From JAJYIV01 sp964616135 (GTDB taxonomy: Bacteria; Patescibacteriota; Patescibacteriia; UBA9934; GWF2-40-263), in NCBI GenBank assembly GCA_964616135.1, contig CAZTTQ010000009.1, forward strand, positions 1 through 35,872: a stretch of 35,872 nt of DNA, written 5' to 3'. Numbering within the stretch: position 1 is the first letter of the stretch; each line of letters begins with the position of its first letter. The notes below the pieces were generated by a model that was not told where the DNA came from, did not search any database, and was given only the letters and a program-made list of their open reading frames with translations. Of the stretch, positions 21,660 through 28,466 are shown piece by piece. The position numbers were made by a program, and so were the translations under genes.

Positions 21660-22597
21660 TCCGCTTCCCCCTGACCGCTGATGACGCCGGCACCCGCCTG
21701 GACCTGTTCCTGGTCGGGAAGTTCGGTATTTCCCGCGCCCGCATCCAGACGCTCGTTAAAGCCGGCGAAATTACCGTCAACGGCAAAACGGTTACCCCGC
21801 ACCTCGCCCTGAAGGCGACGGACGAAGTCGTATCTACCGCGGACCTGGACGCCAAGCCCAAGCTGCCGAAACTGGTCCTGCCGCCGCTCGATATCATTTT
21901 TGAAGACAAGGAAATCCTGGTCGTGAACAAGCCGGCCGGCCTCCTGGTCCACCCCAACAATGAAAACGAGCTGAAGACCCGCCCGACTCTGACCGCCATG
22001 GCCGTGAAGCACGCCCCCACCATGAAAAAGGTCGGGGAAAACGCCCTGCGCCCGGGCGTCATGCACCGCTTGGACAAAGACGTGTCCGGTGTCATGGTGC
22101 TGGCGAAAACGCAGAAGGCGTATGAAAGCCTGAAGGCCCAGTTTGCCGGCCGCGAAGCGGAAAAGCACTACATCGCCCTGGCCTACGGCCTGGTACCCAA
22201 AGACCACGACATTATTACCTTCAAAGTGGCCCGCTCCCGCAACCGCGGCCGCATGGTCGCCCGCCCGGACGGCCAAGAAGGCAAAGAGGCAATCACGGAA
22301 TACAACGTGCTTGAACGCCTGCGTACCTGCACCCTGCTGGACGTGCACACCCACACGGGCCGCACCCACCAGATCCGTACGCACTTGTTCGCCATCAACC
22401 ACCCGTTGGTCGGCGACACGTTGTATCGCAAAAGCGACGGCGGCGGCATGCGCCACATCCGTGCCGTGAACATCGGCCGCGTGTTCCTCCACGCCTCTTC
22501 CCTGGCCATCACGCGCCTGGACGGCACGCGTCAGACCTTCACCGCCGCGCTGCCGGAAGACCTGCAGGAAATGCTCACCAACCTGCCGCGCAAATAA
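21656..22597 (+). CDS. RluA/RluD-family 23S rRNA pseudouridine synthase
   Basis: Isomerises uridines in rRNA to pseudouridine. 313 residues. The N-terminal S4 domain (TRLDLFLVGKFGISRARIQ, residues ~10-28) precedes ILVVNKPAGLLVHP and the catalytic motif HRLDKDVSGVMVLAKT, which holds the active Asp. Then come HYIALAYG and the C-terminal HTGRTHQIRTHL. RluD-like (three sites in helix 69) is the nearest subfamily, but RluA-type members cannot be told apart reliably by eye. Coupled to the preceding membrane peptide by a four-base overlap. Confidence 0.92.
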   Translation: MIRFPLTADDAGTRLDLFLVGKFGISRARIQTLVKAGEITVNGKTVTPHLALKATDEVVSTADLDAKPKLPKLVLPPLDIIFEDKEILVVNKPAGLLVHPNNENELKTRPTLTAMAVKHAPTMKKVGENALRPGVMHRLDKDVSGVMVLAKTQKAYESLKAQFAGREAEKHYIALAYGLVPKDHDIITFKVARSRNRGRMVARPDGQEGKEAITEYNVLERLRTCTLLDVHTHTGRTHQIRTHLFAINHPLVGDTLYRKSDGGGMRHIRAVNIGRVFLHASSLAITRLDGTRQTFTAALPEDLQEMLTNLPRK

Positions 22598-22602
22598 AAA
22601 AT

Positions 22603-22631
22603 CGCCCGCTCCCGGAGTACCGGGGCGGGCG
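22603..22631. terminator. bidirectional terminator between rluD and the 22647 gene
   Basis: CGCCCGC and GCGGGCG arms with an inner CCCGG/CCGGG stem. On the minus strand it is followed by ATTTTTTATTT, a strong terminator for the receiver-like gene; on the plus strand by the weaker GTTTCGTT. Confidence 0.88.
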
Positions 22632-22646
22632 TTTCGTTGGGCGACG

Positions 22647-23060
22647 CTACATCGAGTCGGCGTAGGCGTCGGCCATGTGGGCGAATGCCGCCCGGATGCG
22701 GGTGGGGTCGCCGGGCTTGGGCACCGAGAGGACGCCCCGACCCGCGAGCGAGATGGACGCGCCGCCCAAGACCAGGAAGAAGGCCGTGGAGCGAAGGGTC
22801 TCCACCAGGAAGCGGTGGACATCCTCGGCGGTCCCGTCCTCCATGTTGTCCTCGCACAGCACCTGGGACGCGTTCAGGCCGTTGGGGCCGGACAGGTAGC
22901 GCCGGGCCTCCGTGACGCCGCGGACGATATCCAGTGTGCGGTCGGCCATCAGGTTGCGGGCGATGCCCACCATCTTGGTCGGGTCGCGGACGACCACGAG
23001 CATGTGGGGGAACGCGACGTGCGGATTCGGCGGGTGGCGGTCCGCGGACAGCTGTTCCAT
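22647..23060 (-). CDS. receiver-domain-like protein, phospho-site replaced by Glu
   Basis: 137 residues. The pattern matches a stand-alone response-regulator receiver domain: strand 1 HMLVVVRDPTKM, the conserved helix block VTEARRYL, strand 3 with QVLCEDNMEDG, a later strand FFLVLGGAS, and VPKPGDPTRIRAAF near the switch Lys-Pro. It aligns without gaps to the neighbouring 23173-23541 protein, whose phospho-acceptor Asp is replaced here by Glu, a substitution that can mimic phosphorylation. No output domain and no histidine kinase nearby. Own promoter (23099-23127), AGAGG Shine-Dalgarno, own terminator. Confidence 0.62.
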   Translation of the reverse strand: MEQLSADRHPPNPHVAFPHMLVVVRDPTKMVGIARNLMADRTLDIVRGVTEARRYLSGPNGLNASQVLCEDNMEDGTAEDVHRFLVETLRSTAFFLVLGGASISLAGRGVLSVPKPGDPTRIRAAFAHMADAYADSM

Positions 23061-23098
23061 GGAACCTCTCTTTTCCCATCGACAGTGACGGGACCAGC

Positions 23099-23127
23099 AG
23101 GATACCCGGGAAACGGGCCCCGGTCAA
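23099..23127 (-). promoter_or_regulatory. promoter of the 22647 receiver-like gene
   Basis: TTGACC (23122-23127), 17-bp spacer, TATCCT (23099-23104), minus strand. The leader is about 30 nt and carries AGAGG before the ATG. Confidence 0.75.
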
Positions 23128-23149
23128 TCCCCGCCACGGGTCCTTCCAT

Positions 23150-23177
23150 AAAAAACACCCGAACGAGAACGTTCAGG
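23150..23177 (-). terminator. rho-independent terminator after the 23173 gene
   Basis: Minus strand: CCTGAACG pairs with CGTTCGGG (one G-T) around TTCT, followed by TGTTTTTT. The stem overlaps the stop codon. Confidence 0.85.
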
Positions 23178-23541
23178 CAGTGAGGGCGGTGAGAACGTCC
23201 CTCGGGCGCAGTGGGCGGTCACACACGGGCACGGCGTGGGCGGCGTAGTAGCGGCGGACCTCCTCGACGGCACGGTCGGCGACCGCGCGCCGGAGGACAA
23301 CGAACCGCACGTGCGGGTGACGCTCGCGCGCCTCCTGATGCAGCACGTGCCCGTATCCGTCGGACAGGGCCATGTCGCAGAGTATGTGGGTGAGAAAGCT
23401 CGTGGAGGCGATATGCCGCCGCGCCTCACGCACGTCCTTGGCGTACAGCACATTCCACGTACCGGCCGCGAACAACTCGCGGACGACCGGGGCGACCTCT
23501 CCAGCTTCTCCCAAGACGACCAACAACGTCTGTTCCGCCAA
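23173..23541 (-). CDS. receiver-domain-like protein (stand-alone)
   Basis: 122 residues starting at a TTG (LAEQTLLVVLGEAGEV). I chose it because AGAGAGGAG lies seven bases upstream and the promoter at 23585-23613 excludes the in-frame ATG at 23613. Receiver-like pattern: strand 1 TLLVVLGEAGEV, helix block VREARRHI, HILCDMALSDGYG with the likely phospho-Asp and the D-x-x-L-x-D-G spacing, HVRFVVLRRAV, and CDRPLRPRDVLTAL where Arg replaces the usual Lys. The N-terminal acidic pair is reduced to Glu, so phosphorylation is uncertain. A tandem paralogue of 22647-23060; probably a protein-protein adaptor. Confidence 0.62.
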   Translation of the reverse strand: MAEQTLLVVLGEAGEVAPVVRELFAAGTWNVLYAKDVREARRHIASTSFLTHILCDMALSDGYGHVLHQEARERHPHVRFVVLRRAVADRAVEEVRRYYAAHAVPVCDRPLRPRDVLTALTA

Positions 23542-23584
23542 CGGCAGTCTCCTCTCTTCCCTTACTTTGCTCAGGAAGACGCCC

Positions 23585-23613
23585 AAAATAGCCAAAAGTG
23601 GGCTGGGTGTCAA
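23585..23613 (-). promoter_or_regulatory. promoter of the 23173 receiver-like gene
   Basis: TTGACA (23608-23613), 17-bp spacer, TATTTT (23585-23590), minus strand. Back to back with the rplS promoter, with only four bases between the two -35 boxes. Confidence 0.78.
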
Positions 23614-23617
23614 TCCC

Positions 23618-23646
23618 TTGACCTTTTCCGGCCATTCCGCTATTCT
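23618..23646 (+). promoter_or_regulatory. promoter of rplS
   Basis: TTGACC (23618-23623), 17-bp spacer, TATTCT (23641-23646). The leader is about 77 nt. Confidence 0.8.
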
Positions 23647-23669
23647 TCCCGCACATTCCGACGCTTCTT

Positions 23670-23711
23670 ATGAACGCTGATTCGCCCATTTCAGGCGATG
23701 CGGTCCTCTGA
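23670..23711 (+). CDS. possible 13-codon leader peptide ahead of rplS
   Basis: ATG at 23670, sequence MNADSPISGDAVL, stop at 23709-23711, 18 bases before the rplS ATG. A CGCC/GGCG hairpin lies inside it and the rplS Shine-Dalgarno follows. It could be a regulatory uORF or chance; there is no Shine-Dalgarno of its own. Confidence 0.25.
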   Translation: MNADSPISGDAVL

Positions 23712-23729
23712 CAAGAACGGAGACACACT

Positions 23730-24107
23730 ATGGAAAACACCACGAAAGCCCTGCCGTACGCCAGCAAGCTGGTCGGCATGGACGACTTGAAGGCCGGGCA
23801 GACCGTCCGCGTCCACGAATTGATCAAGGACGTGAACGCCAAGGGCGAGGAACGCGAACGCGTCCAGCTCTTTGAAGGCATGGTCCTCGCCGTCCGTGGC
23901 ACCGGCGCCTCCAAGAGCTTCACCATCCGCAAGTCCGCCGACGGCTGGGGCGTCGAAAAGATCTACCCGATCATGGCCCCCATCGTCAGCAAGGTGGAGT
24001 TCGTGAAGGAAGTGAAGGTCCGCCGCGCCAAGCTGCAGTACCTGTCCAACCCGAAGAAGCCCTTCGGTCGCCAGATGAAGGAAAAGAAAGCTGCCAAGCA
24101 GGCCTAA
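23730..24107 (+). CDS. rplS: 50S ribosomal protein L19
   Basis: Large-subunit protein at the 30S-50S interface. 125 residues, normal length. It has the family core GQTVRVHELIKDVN, ERVQLFEGMVLAVRGTGASK, SFTIRKSADGWGVEKIYP, KVEFVKEVKVRRAKLQYL and a basic tail. GGAG lies seven bases before the ATG; one of the few core genes here with a clear Shine-Dalgarno and a long leader. Followed at once by a terminator. Confidence 0.97.
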   Translation: MENTTKALPYASKLVGMDDLKAGQTVRVHELIKDVNAKGEERERVQLFEGMVLAVRGTGASKSFTIRKSADGWGVEKIYPIMAPIVSKVEFVKEVKVRRAKLQYLSNPKKPFGRQMKEKKAAKQA

Positions 24108-24114
24108 CAAAAAT

Positions 24115-24138
24115 CCCCGCTCGTACGAGCGGGGTTTT
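24115..24138 (+). terminator. rho-independent terminator after rplS
   Basis: CCCCGCTCG pairs with CGAGCGGGG (24115-24123 / 24126-24134) and is followed by TTTTCGTTT. Confidence 0.9.
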
Positions 24139-24146
24139 CGTTTGCC

Positions 24147-24391
24147 TTACACCAACTCCTTCAGGTACTGGCCCGTGAGCGAGGCTTTGGTGCCCGCCAC
24201 GTCCTTTGGCGTGCCTTCGGCGACAACCGTGCCGCCTTTGGCGCCGCCGTCCGGACCCAAGTCCAGGATCCAGTCGGCGCACTTGATGATGTCCAGGTTG
24301 TGTTCGATCGTCACGACCGTGTTGCCCTTGTCTACCAGCTGCTGGAGGACGCCCAACAGGCGCTTGATGTCTTCAAAGCGGAGACCGATAG
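24147..24391 (-). pseudogene. duplicated 3' end of uvrA (last ~81 codons)
   Basis: The stretch 24150-24391 matches 25480-25721, the end of intact uvrA, with about six mismatches in some 240 bases, most near the two ends. It encodes GLRFEDIKRLLGVLQQLVDK through to SLTGQYLKELV and its own TAA. It has no promoter or start and lacks the first ~875 residues. The match stops abruptly at 24391, where an Avd-like frame begins on the other strand. The stop is four bases after the rplS terminator, so this may be the original end of uvrA, left behind when new DNA arrived. Confidence 0.93.
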
Positions 24392-24588
24392 ATACCCTAC
24401 TGGTGGATTGTATCGAATCCATCAGTATAGCCAGTTTTTCCAACCATCCGGATAAACTGCCACACGTACGGTTTGCTATAAGAAAACTTGATACGGCAAA
24501 AGTACTTCTGCTTGTGCTGCGGAAGACAAAATCCTTGAACAACAAGAAGTGCATCGCCCTATCTGCCCACATCGAAGAAATCGGCCGT
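24391..24588 (+). pseudogene. truncated four-helix-bundle protein resembling DGR accessory Avd
   Basis: In frame without a start codon, 66 codons read DTLLVDCIESISIASFSNHP, then DKLPHVRFAIRKLDTAKVLL and KSLNNKKCIALSAHIEEIGR. From memory this is the core of the four-helix-bundle / Avd family (pattern LP-x-VRxAIRKLDTxKxLLxL...KSLxxKKxxxLSxxxxEIG). Avd is the accessory protein of diversity-generating retroelements. The N-terminal helix and the C-terminal MLGGW segment are missing, and no ATG or Shine-Dalgarno is present, so it is a remnant. It is clearly A/T-richer than the flanks. The 5' break is exactly the end of the uvrA duplicate. Confidence 0.6.
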
Positions 24589-24636
24589 AACCGCCCACGT
24601 ATTCACCTTGCCTGGACACATCGTACAAAAGAAAAA

Positions 24637-24665
24637 GGGCTTCGCACAGAGTTCGTGCGAAGCCC
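24637..24665 (-). terminator. rho-independent terminator after the 24684 gene
   Basis: Perfect 11-bp stem GGGCTTCGCAC/GTGCGAAGCCC with a seven-base loop, then TTTTTC on the minus strand. It lies 18 bases after the stop. DGR targets often carry a hairpin just after the variable region, so it may have a double role (inference). Confidence 0.88.
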
Positions 24666-24683
24666 CCGTCTGGAGCAAAGGAC

Positions 24684-25256
24684 CTACCTTGCGAGAACGG
24701 CGGAGGGGGCCTGGGCGCCGAATCCGCGGCGCCGGCCCAGCAGTAGCCCGCCCCACCGACCGTCGCTCCAGCCCAGGCAACGGACGTAGCGGTTGCCGGC
24801 CGAGTCCCGGTAGATGGTCCCCCAGAAGAACAAGTACTTCCCCTTCCAGGCGTCCGGGATGAGCTCCGGGTGCGCCAGCAGGTAGTCGAGGACGTTGGCG
24901 TTCAGGACGGGCTTGTCCTGAAGCTCCTCGTGGAGATCGTCGCCAACGATCGACTTCTCCCCCTCCGTCTGGCGCCTGGAGAGGTAGAAGCTCACCTTCG
25001 AGACGTCAAACGCGAGCTGGCCGCCCTTCTTGTGCTCCTCGACCTCCCAGCCGTCGGGGATCATCGGCGCCGCGTCGCAGTTGATCAGGTGCGAGACCGT
25101 CTCGATCTTAGCGTGGCCGCGCAGGACGGCGCGCATCTGCCGGCAGAGCTCGGCATCCTGCGTCATCTTGGTGACGTCGCCGATCTCCCAGCCGGCCTTC
25201 CGAAGGGTGATCTCAAGTTCGTGTGCCGGTCCGACTCCCAGGATCAATTCACTCAT
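24684..25256 (-). CDS. accessory protein resembling DGR-diversified target family of Patescibacteria
   Basis: 190 residues from the ATG at 25256, six bases after GAGGAG. The N-terminal ~90 residues (MSELILGVGPAHELEITLRK, SHLINCDAAPMIPDGWEVEE) are soluble and unassigned. Next come LQDKPVLNANVLDYLLAHPE and the C-terminal module GKYLFFWGTIYRDSAGNRYV, then CLGWSDGRWGGLLL, ending GAQAPSAVLAR. From memory this C-terminal module occurs in many copies in Parcubacteria genomes. The segment between RW and PSA is hypervariable there and matches DGR template repeats rich in Asn codons, consistent with a C-type-lectin-like variable region. No signal peptide. No reverse transcriptase or template repeat in this window. 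Confidence 0.6.
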   Translation of the reverse strand: MSELILGVGPAHELEITLRKAGWEIGDVTKMTQDAELCRQMRAVLRGHAKIETVSHLINCDAAPMIPDGWEVEEHKKGGQLAFDVSKVSFYLSRRQTEGEKSIVGDDLHEELQDKPVLNANVLDYLLAHPELIPDAWKGKYLFFWGTIYRDSAGNRYVRCLGWSDGRWGGLLLGRRRGFGAQAPSAVLAR

Positions 25257-25364
25257 GTGACGCTCCTCGCCAACGCATCCCCGCAGGGACATATCGGCAT
25301 TGGGTTTGCTGTCGCCTTTCGGCTGGCTTCCGGACAGAATTGCCCGGTTTGCCGCAGCGGGGTC

Positions 25365-25393
25365 GTATTGCCCTATTTTAGACATTTTGTCAA
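25365..25393 (-). promoter_or_regulatory. putative promoter and long leader of the 24684 gene
   Basis: TTGACA (25388-25393), 17-bp spacer, weak CAATAC (25365-25370), minus strand. The leader is about 100 nt and contains a GCC-GAAA-GGC tetraloop hairpin near 25317 and self-complementary CCGG blocks, so it is probably structured. Confidence 0.45.
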
Positions 25394-25397
25394 CCAT

Positions 25398-25457
25398 AAA
25401 CCCCCGCTCTGACGAACGGGGGTTTGATGGCGTCTCTCCCCCTTTTCAAGGGGGAGA
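25398..25457 (-). terminator. two hairpins after uvrA
   Basis: First TCTCCCCCTT/AAGGGGGAGA with a three-base loop (25435-25457), then AAACCCCCG/CGGGGGTTT (25398-25425) ending in TTTATGG, just before the next promoter. The second resembles the rplS terminator in its CCCCGCTC core. Confidence 0.75.
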
Positions 25458-25476
25458 CTCTGGGCCAGAGGGAGTC

Positions 25477-28347
25477 CTAGACCAACTTCTTCAGGTACTG
25501 GCCCGTGAGCGAGGCTTTGGTGCCCGCCACGTCCTTGGGGGTGCCTTCGGCGACAACCGTGCCGCCTTTGGCGCCGCCGTCCGGACCCAAGTCCAGGATC
25601 CAGTCGGCGCACTTGATGATGTCCAGGTTGTGTTCGATCGTCACGACCGTGTTGCCCTTGTCTACCAGCTGCTGGAGGACGCCCAACAGGCGCTTGATGT
25701 CTTCAAAGTGGAGACCGGTAGTCGGTTCGTCCAAAATGTAGAGCGTGCGGCCCGTGGCGCGGCGGGACAGTTCCGTGGCGAGCTTCACGCGCTGCGCTTC
25801 GCCGCCAGAAAGCGTGGTAGCGCTTTGGCCGAGGCGGAGATAGCCGAGGCCGACTTCATGGAGCACGTTCAGCTTGTCGAACACGGCCGGCTGGTCCGCG
25901 AAGAAGCGGCGCGCTTCCTCCACGGTCATGTTCAGCGTGTCCGCGATGTTCTTGCCCTTGTAGTGCACCTCCAGCACGTCGTGGTGGTAGCGGGTGCCGC
26001 GACATTCCGGGCATTCCACGTACACGTCCGGGAGGAACTGCATTTCGATGCGGCGCATCCCTTCCCCGGCACACGGCTCACAGCGGCCGCCGCCCTTCAC
26101 GTTGAAGGAGAACTTGCCGGCGTCGAAGTTCTTCAGCTTCGCTTCCGGCACCTGGGTGAACAGGTCGCGAATGGCAGTGAAGACGCCCGTGTACGTGGCC
26201 GGGTTGGAACGCGGCGTGCGGCCGATTGGGCTTTGGTCCACGGCGACGACCTTGTCGATGTGTTCCAGACCCTTGATCGCCTTGTGCTCGCCCGGATATT
26301 CCTTGGCGCGGTAGAAGTGCTTGGAGAGCGCCTTGCCGAGAATGTCCAGGATGAGCGTGGATTTGCCGGAGCCGGAGACGCCCGTGACGGCAACGAATTT
26401 GCCGAGCGGAATGTCCGCCGTAACGTTCTTCAAGTTGAACGCCGTGGCGCCCTGGATGGTGATTTTTTTGCCATTCCCCTTGCGGTACGTCTTGGGAACC
26501 GGGATGGACTTCTTGCCGGACAAGTACTGGCCGGTCAGAGACTCCGGGTTCTTGCGGATCTGGGCCGGAGTGCCTTCCGCGACGATTTCGCCGCCGTATT
26601 CGCCGGCGCCCGGACCGACGTCAAAGACGTAGTCGGCCGCATCCATCATGGCTTCGTCATGTTCGACGACCAACACGGAGTTACCCAGGTCGCGCAGCTT
26701 CTTGATGGTCTCGATCAGCTGGTCATTGTCGCGGGAATGGAGCCCGATCGACGGTTCGTCCAGGATGTAGATGACGCCGGACAACGCCGCGCCGAGCTGG
26801 GATGCCAAGCGCACGCGCTGCGCTTCCCCGCCGGACAACGTCATGGCGCTGCGGTCCATGGTCAGGTAGCCCAAACCAACGTCGAGCAGGTGGCCCATAC
26901 GGGCGACGATTTCCTTCGCGACGCGTTCCGCGACCATCGCTTCGGCCGCCGAAAAGGAGCCGTCGGACGGGCGGTCGCCCTTGGCCGCTTTCTTCACTTT
27001 CCCTTTGACGGGCGGCGTGAGGAAGTTGGCAAAGAAGGCGCGCGCTTCTTCAATCGGCATGCCAGTGACGTCGGAGATGGACTTGCCGGCGATGGTGATC
27101 GCCAACACTTCCGGGCGCAGGCGCTTGCCGGTACAGGCCGGGCAGACGAGCGTGCGCATGTACGTCTCCAGTTCATGGCGCACGTAATCCGAATCCGTTT
27201 CCTTGTACTTCGCTTCCAGCTGCGCGAGGATGCCGGGGAACGTCACGTCGGCGCCGTCAAAGGAGTAAGTCTCCTCCCCCGTGCCGTTCAAGACGATGTC
27301 CATCTTGTCCTTGGGAATCTGGTCCACAGGCGTATGCACGGAGAACTTGTGCTTTTTGCCGACCAATTCAAGCAAACGCAAATACGAGGTTTGGTTGCCG
27401 GCAATGCGGGTCCATGGGCGGACGGCGCCTTCCGCAAAGGACAGACGCGGATTGGGGATGACCAATTCCGCTTCCAAGACCAACTTGAGGCCGAGGCCGG
27501 TGCATTCGCGGCACGCGCCGTGCGGCGAGTTGAACGAGAACAGGCGCGGTTCGGGCTTCGGCAGGTTCAAGCCGCAGCGCGGGCAGCTGAAGCTTTGGGA
27601 CAGCAGCTGCTCGTCCCCGGTTTCGTCGTTCAAAAGCAGGATGAGGCCGTTGCCATATTCCACGGCCTTGCGCACCAAATCCGTCACCAGGGCCTTGTTG
27701 GCGGCCGTAGCGGGCGTAATTTCCGCGACGACGGCTTCAATGGTGTGCGCCTTCTTCTTGTCCTTGCGCATGGCGGCGGCTTCGTCCAAATCCATCAAAA
27801 ATCCGTCCACGCGCACGCGGGAAAACCCGGCGGAACCGGCGGCGGCAAAGACTTGGCGATGTTCGCCCTTCTGTTCACGAACCAACGGGGCCATCAACAA
27901 CAACGGGTTCTTGCCCGCTTCTTCCTGCACGCGCAACACGACTTGGTCCAAGGTCTGCTCGCGGACTTCGTCGCCGCAATTCGGGCAGTGCGGGCGGCCG
28001 GCGCGCGCAAACAGCACGCGGAGGAAATCATACACTTCGGTCACCGTACCCACGGTGGAACGCGGGTTGTGCGAAGACGACTTCTGGTCGATGGCGATGG
28101 TGGGCGACAACCCCAAAATCTCATCCACGTCCGGCTTGTCCTGAAGTTCCAGGAACTGGCGGGCGTAGGACGACAGGGACTCCATGTAGCGGCGCTGCCC
28201 TTCGGCAAAGACGGTGTCGAAGGCGAGGGACGATTTTCCGGAACCGGACAGGCCGGTAATGACGACCAACTTGTTCTTCGGGATGTCGACGGAAATGTTT
28301 TTCAGGTTATGGACGCGCGCGCCGCGGACGGAGATATGGTCGCTCAT
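25477..28347 (-). CDS. uvrA: excinuclease ABC subunit A
   Basis: Damage-recognition ATPase of nucleotide excision repair, acting with UvrB and UvrC. 956 residues, full length. The first ATPase has Walker A GLSGSGKSSLAFDT, the UvrB-binding region and zinc site (CPNCGDEV; CPRCGLNL...CREC), signature LSGGEAQRVRLASQLG and Walker B VIYILDEPSIGLHSRD. The second has GVSGSGKSTLILDIL, zinc module CEPCAGEGMRRIEMQF...CPEC, LSGGEAQRVKLATELS and TLYILDEPTTGLHFED. The C-terminus GQYLKKLV differs slightly from the duplicated end at 24147 (GQYLKELV). Promoter at 28387-28415; no LexA-like box seen. Confidence 0.98.
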   Translation of the reverse strand: MSDHISVRGARVHNLKNISVDIPKNKLVVITGLSGSGKSSLAFDTVFAEGQRRYMESLSSYARQFLELQDKPDVDEILGLSPTIAIDQKSSSHNPRSTVGTVTEVYDFLRVLFARAGRPHCPNCGDEVREQTLDQVVLRVQEEAGKNPLLLMAPLVREQKGEHRQVFAAAGSAGFSRVRVDGFLMDLDEAAAMRKDKKKAHTIEAVVAEITPATAANKALVTDLVRKAVEYGNGLILLLNDETGDEQLLSQSFSCPRCGLNLPKPEPRLFSFNSPHGACRECTGLGLKLVLEAELVIPNPRLSFAEGAVRPWTRIAGNQTSYLRLLELVGKKHKFSVHTPVDQIPKDKMDIVLNGTGEETYSFDGADVTFPGILAQLEAKYKETDSDYVRHELETYMRTLVCPACTGKRLRPEVLAITIAGKSISDVTGMPIEEARAFFANFLTPPVKGKVKKAAKGDRPSDGSFSAAEAMVAERVAKEIVARMGHLLDVGLGYLTMDRSAMTLSGGEAQRVRLASQLGAALSGVIYILDEPSIGLHSRDNDQLIETIKKLRDLGNSVLVVEHDEAMMDAADYVFDVGPGAGEYGGEIVAEGTPAQIRKNPESLTGQYLSGKKSIPVPKTYRKGNGKKITIQGATAFNLKNVTADIPLGKFVAVTGVSGSGKSTLILDILGKALSKHFYRAKEYPGEHKAIKGLEHIDKVVAVDQSPIGRTPRSNPATYTGVFTAIRDLFTQVPEAKLKNFDAGKFSFNVKGGGRCEPCAGEGMRRIEMQFLPDVYVECPECRGTRYHHDVLEVHYKGKNIADTLNMTVEEARRFFADQPAVFDKLNVLHEVGLGYLRLGQSATTLSGGEAQRVKLATELSRRATGRTLYILDEPTTGLHFEDIKRLLGVLQQLVDKGNTVVTIEHNLDIIKCADWILDLGPDGGAKGGTVVAEGTPKDVAGTKASLTGQYLKKLV

Positions 28348-28386
28348 AGTCGCCGATGGGGAAAAGGGAGGGACAGGTCGGCGGCG

Positions 28387-28415
28387 AGGATATCACTGAA
28401 TGTTTGGCAAGGCAA
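28387..28415 (-). promoter_or_regulatory. promoter of uvrA
   Basis: TTGCCT (28410-28415), 17-bp spacer, TATCCT (28387-28392), minus strand, 39 bases before the ATG. No Shine-Dalgarno. Confidence 0.62.
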
Positions 28416-28436
28416 GGGCGACACCCCACGGTCAAA

Positions 28437-28464
28437 AAATCCCCCGCCAAAAGACGGGGGATTT
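28437..28464 (-). terminator. rho-independent terminator after the Cys-rich gene
   Basis: AAATCCCCCG pairs with CGGGGGATTT around eight bases; minus-strand tail ATTTTTTGACC. It starts three bases after the stop. Confidence 0.92.
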
Positions 28465-28466
28465 TC

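Noticed and set aside
25435..25457. TCTCCCCCTT/AAGGGGGAGA palindrome as a MITE or insertion-sequence end
   Set aside because: A single copy in the window with no target-site duplication; explained as a terminator hairpin after uvrA.
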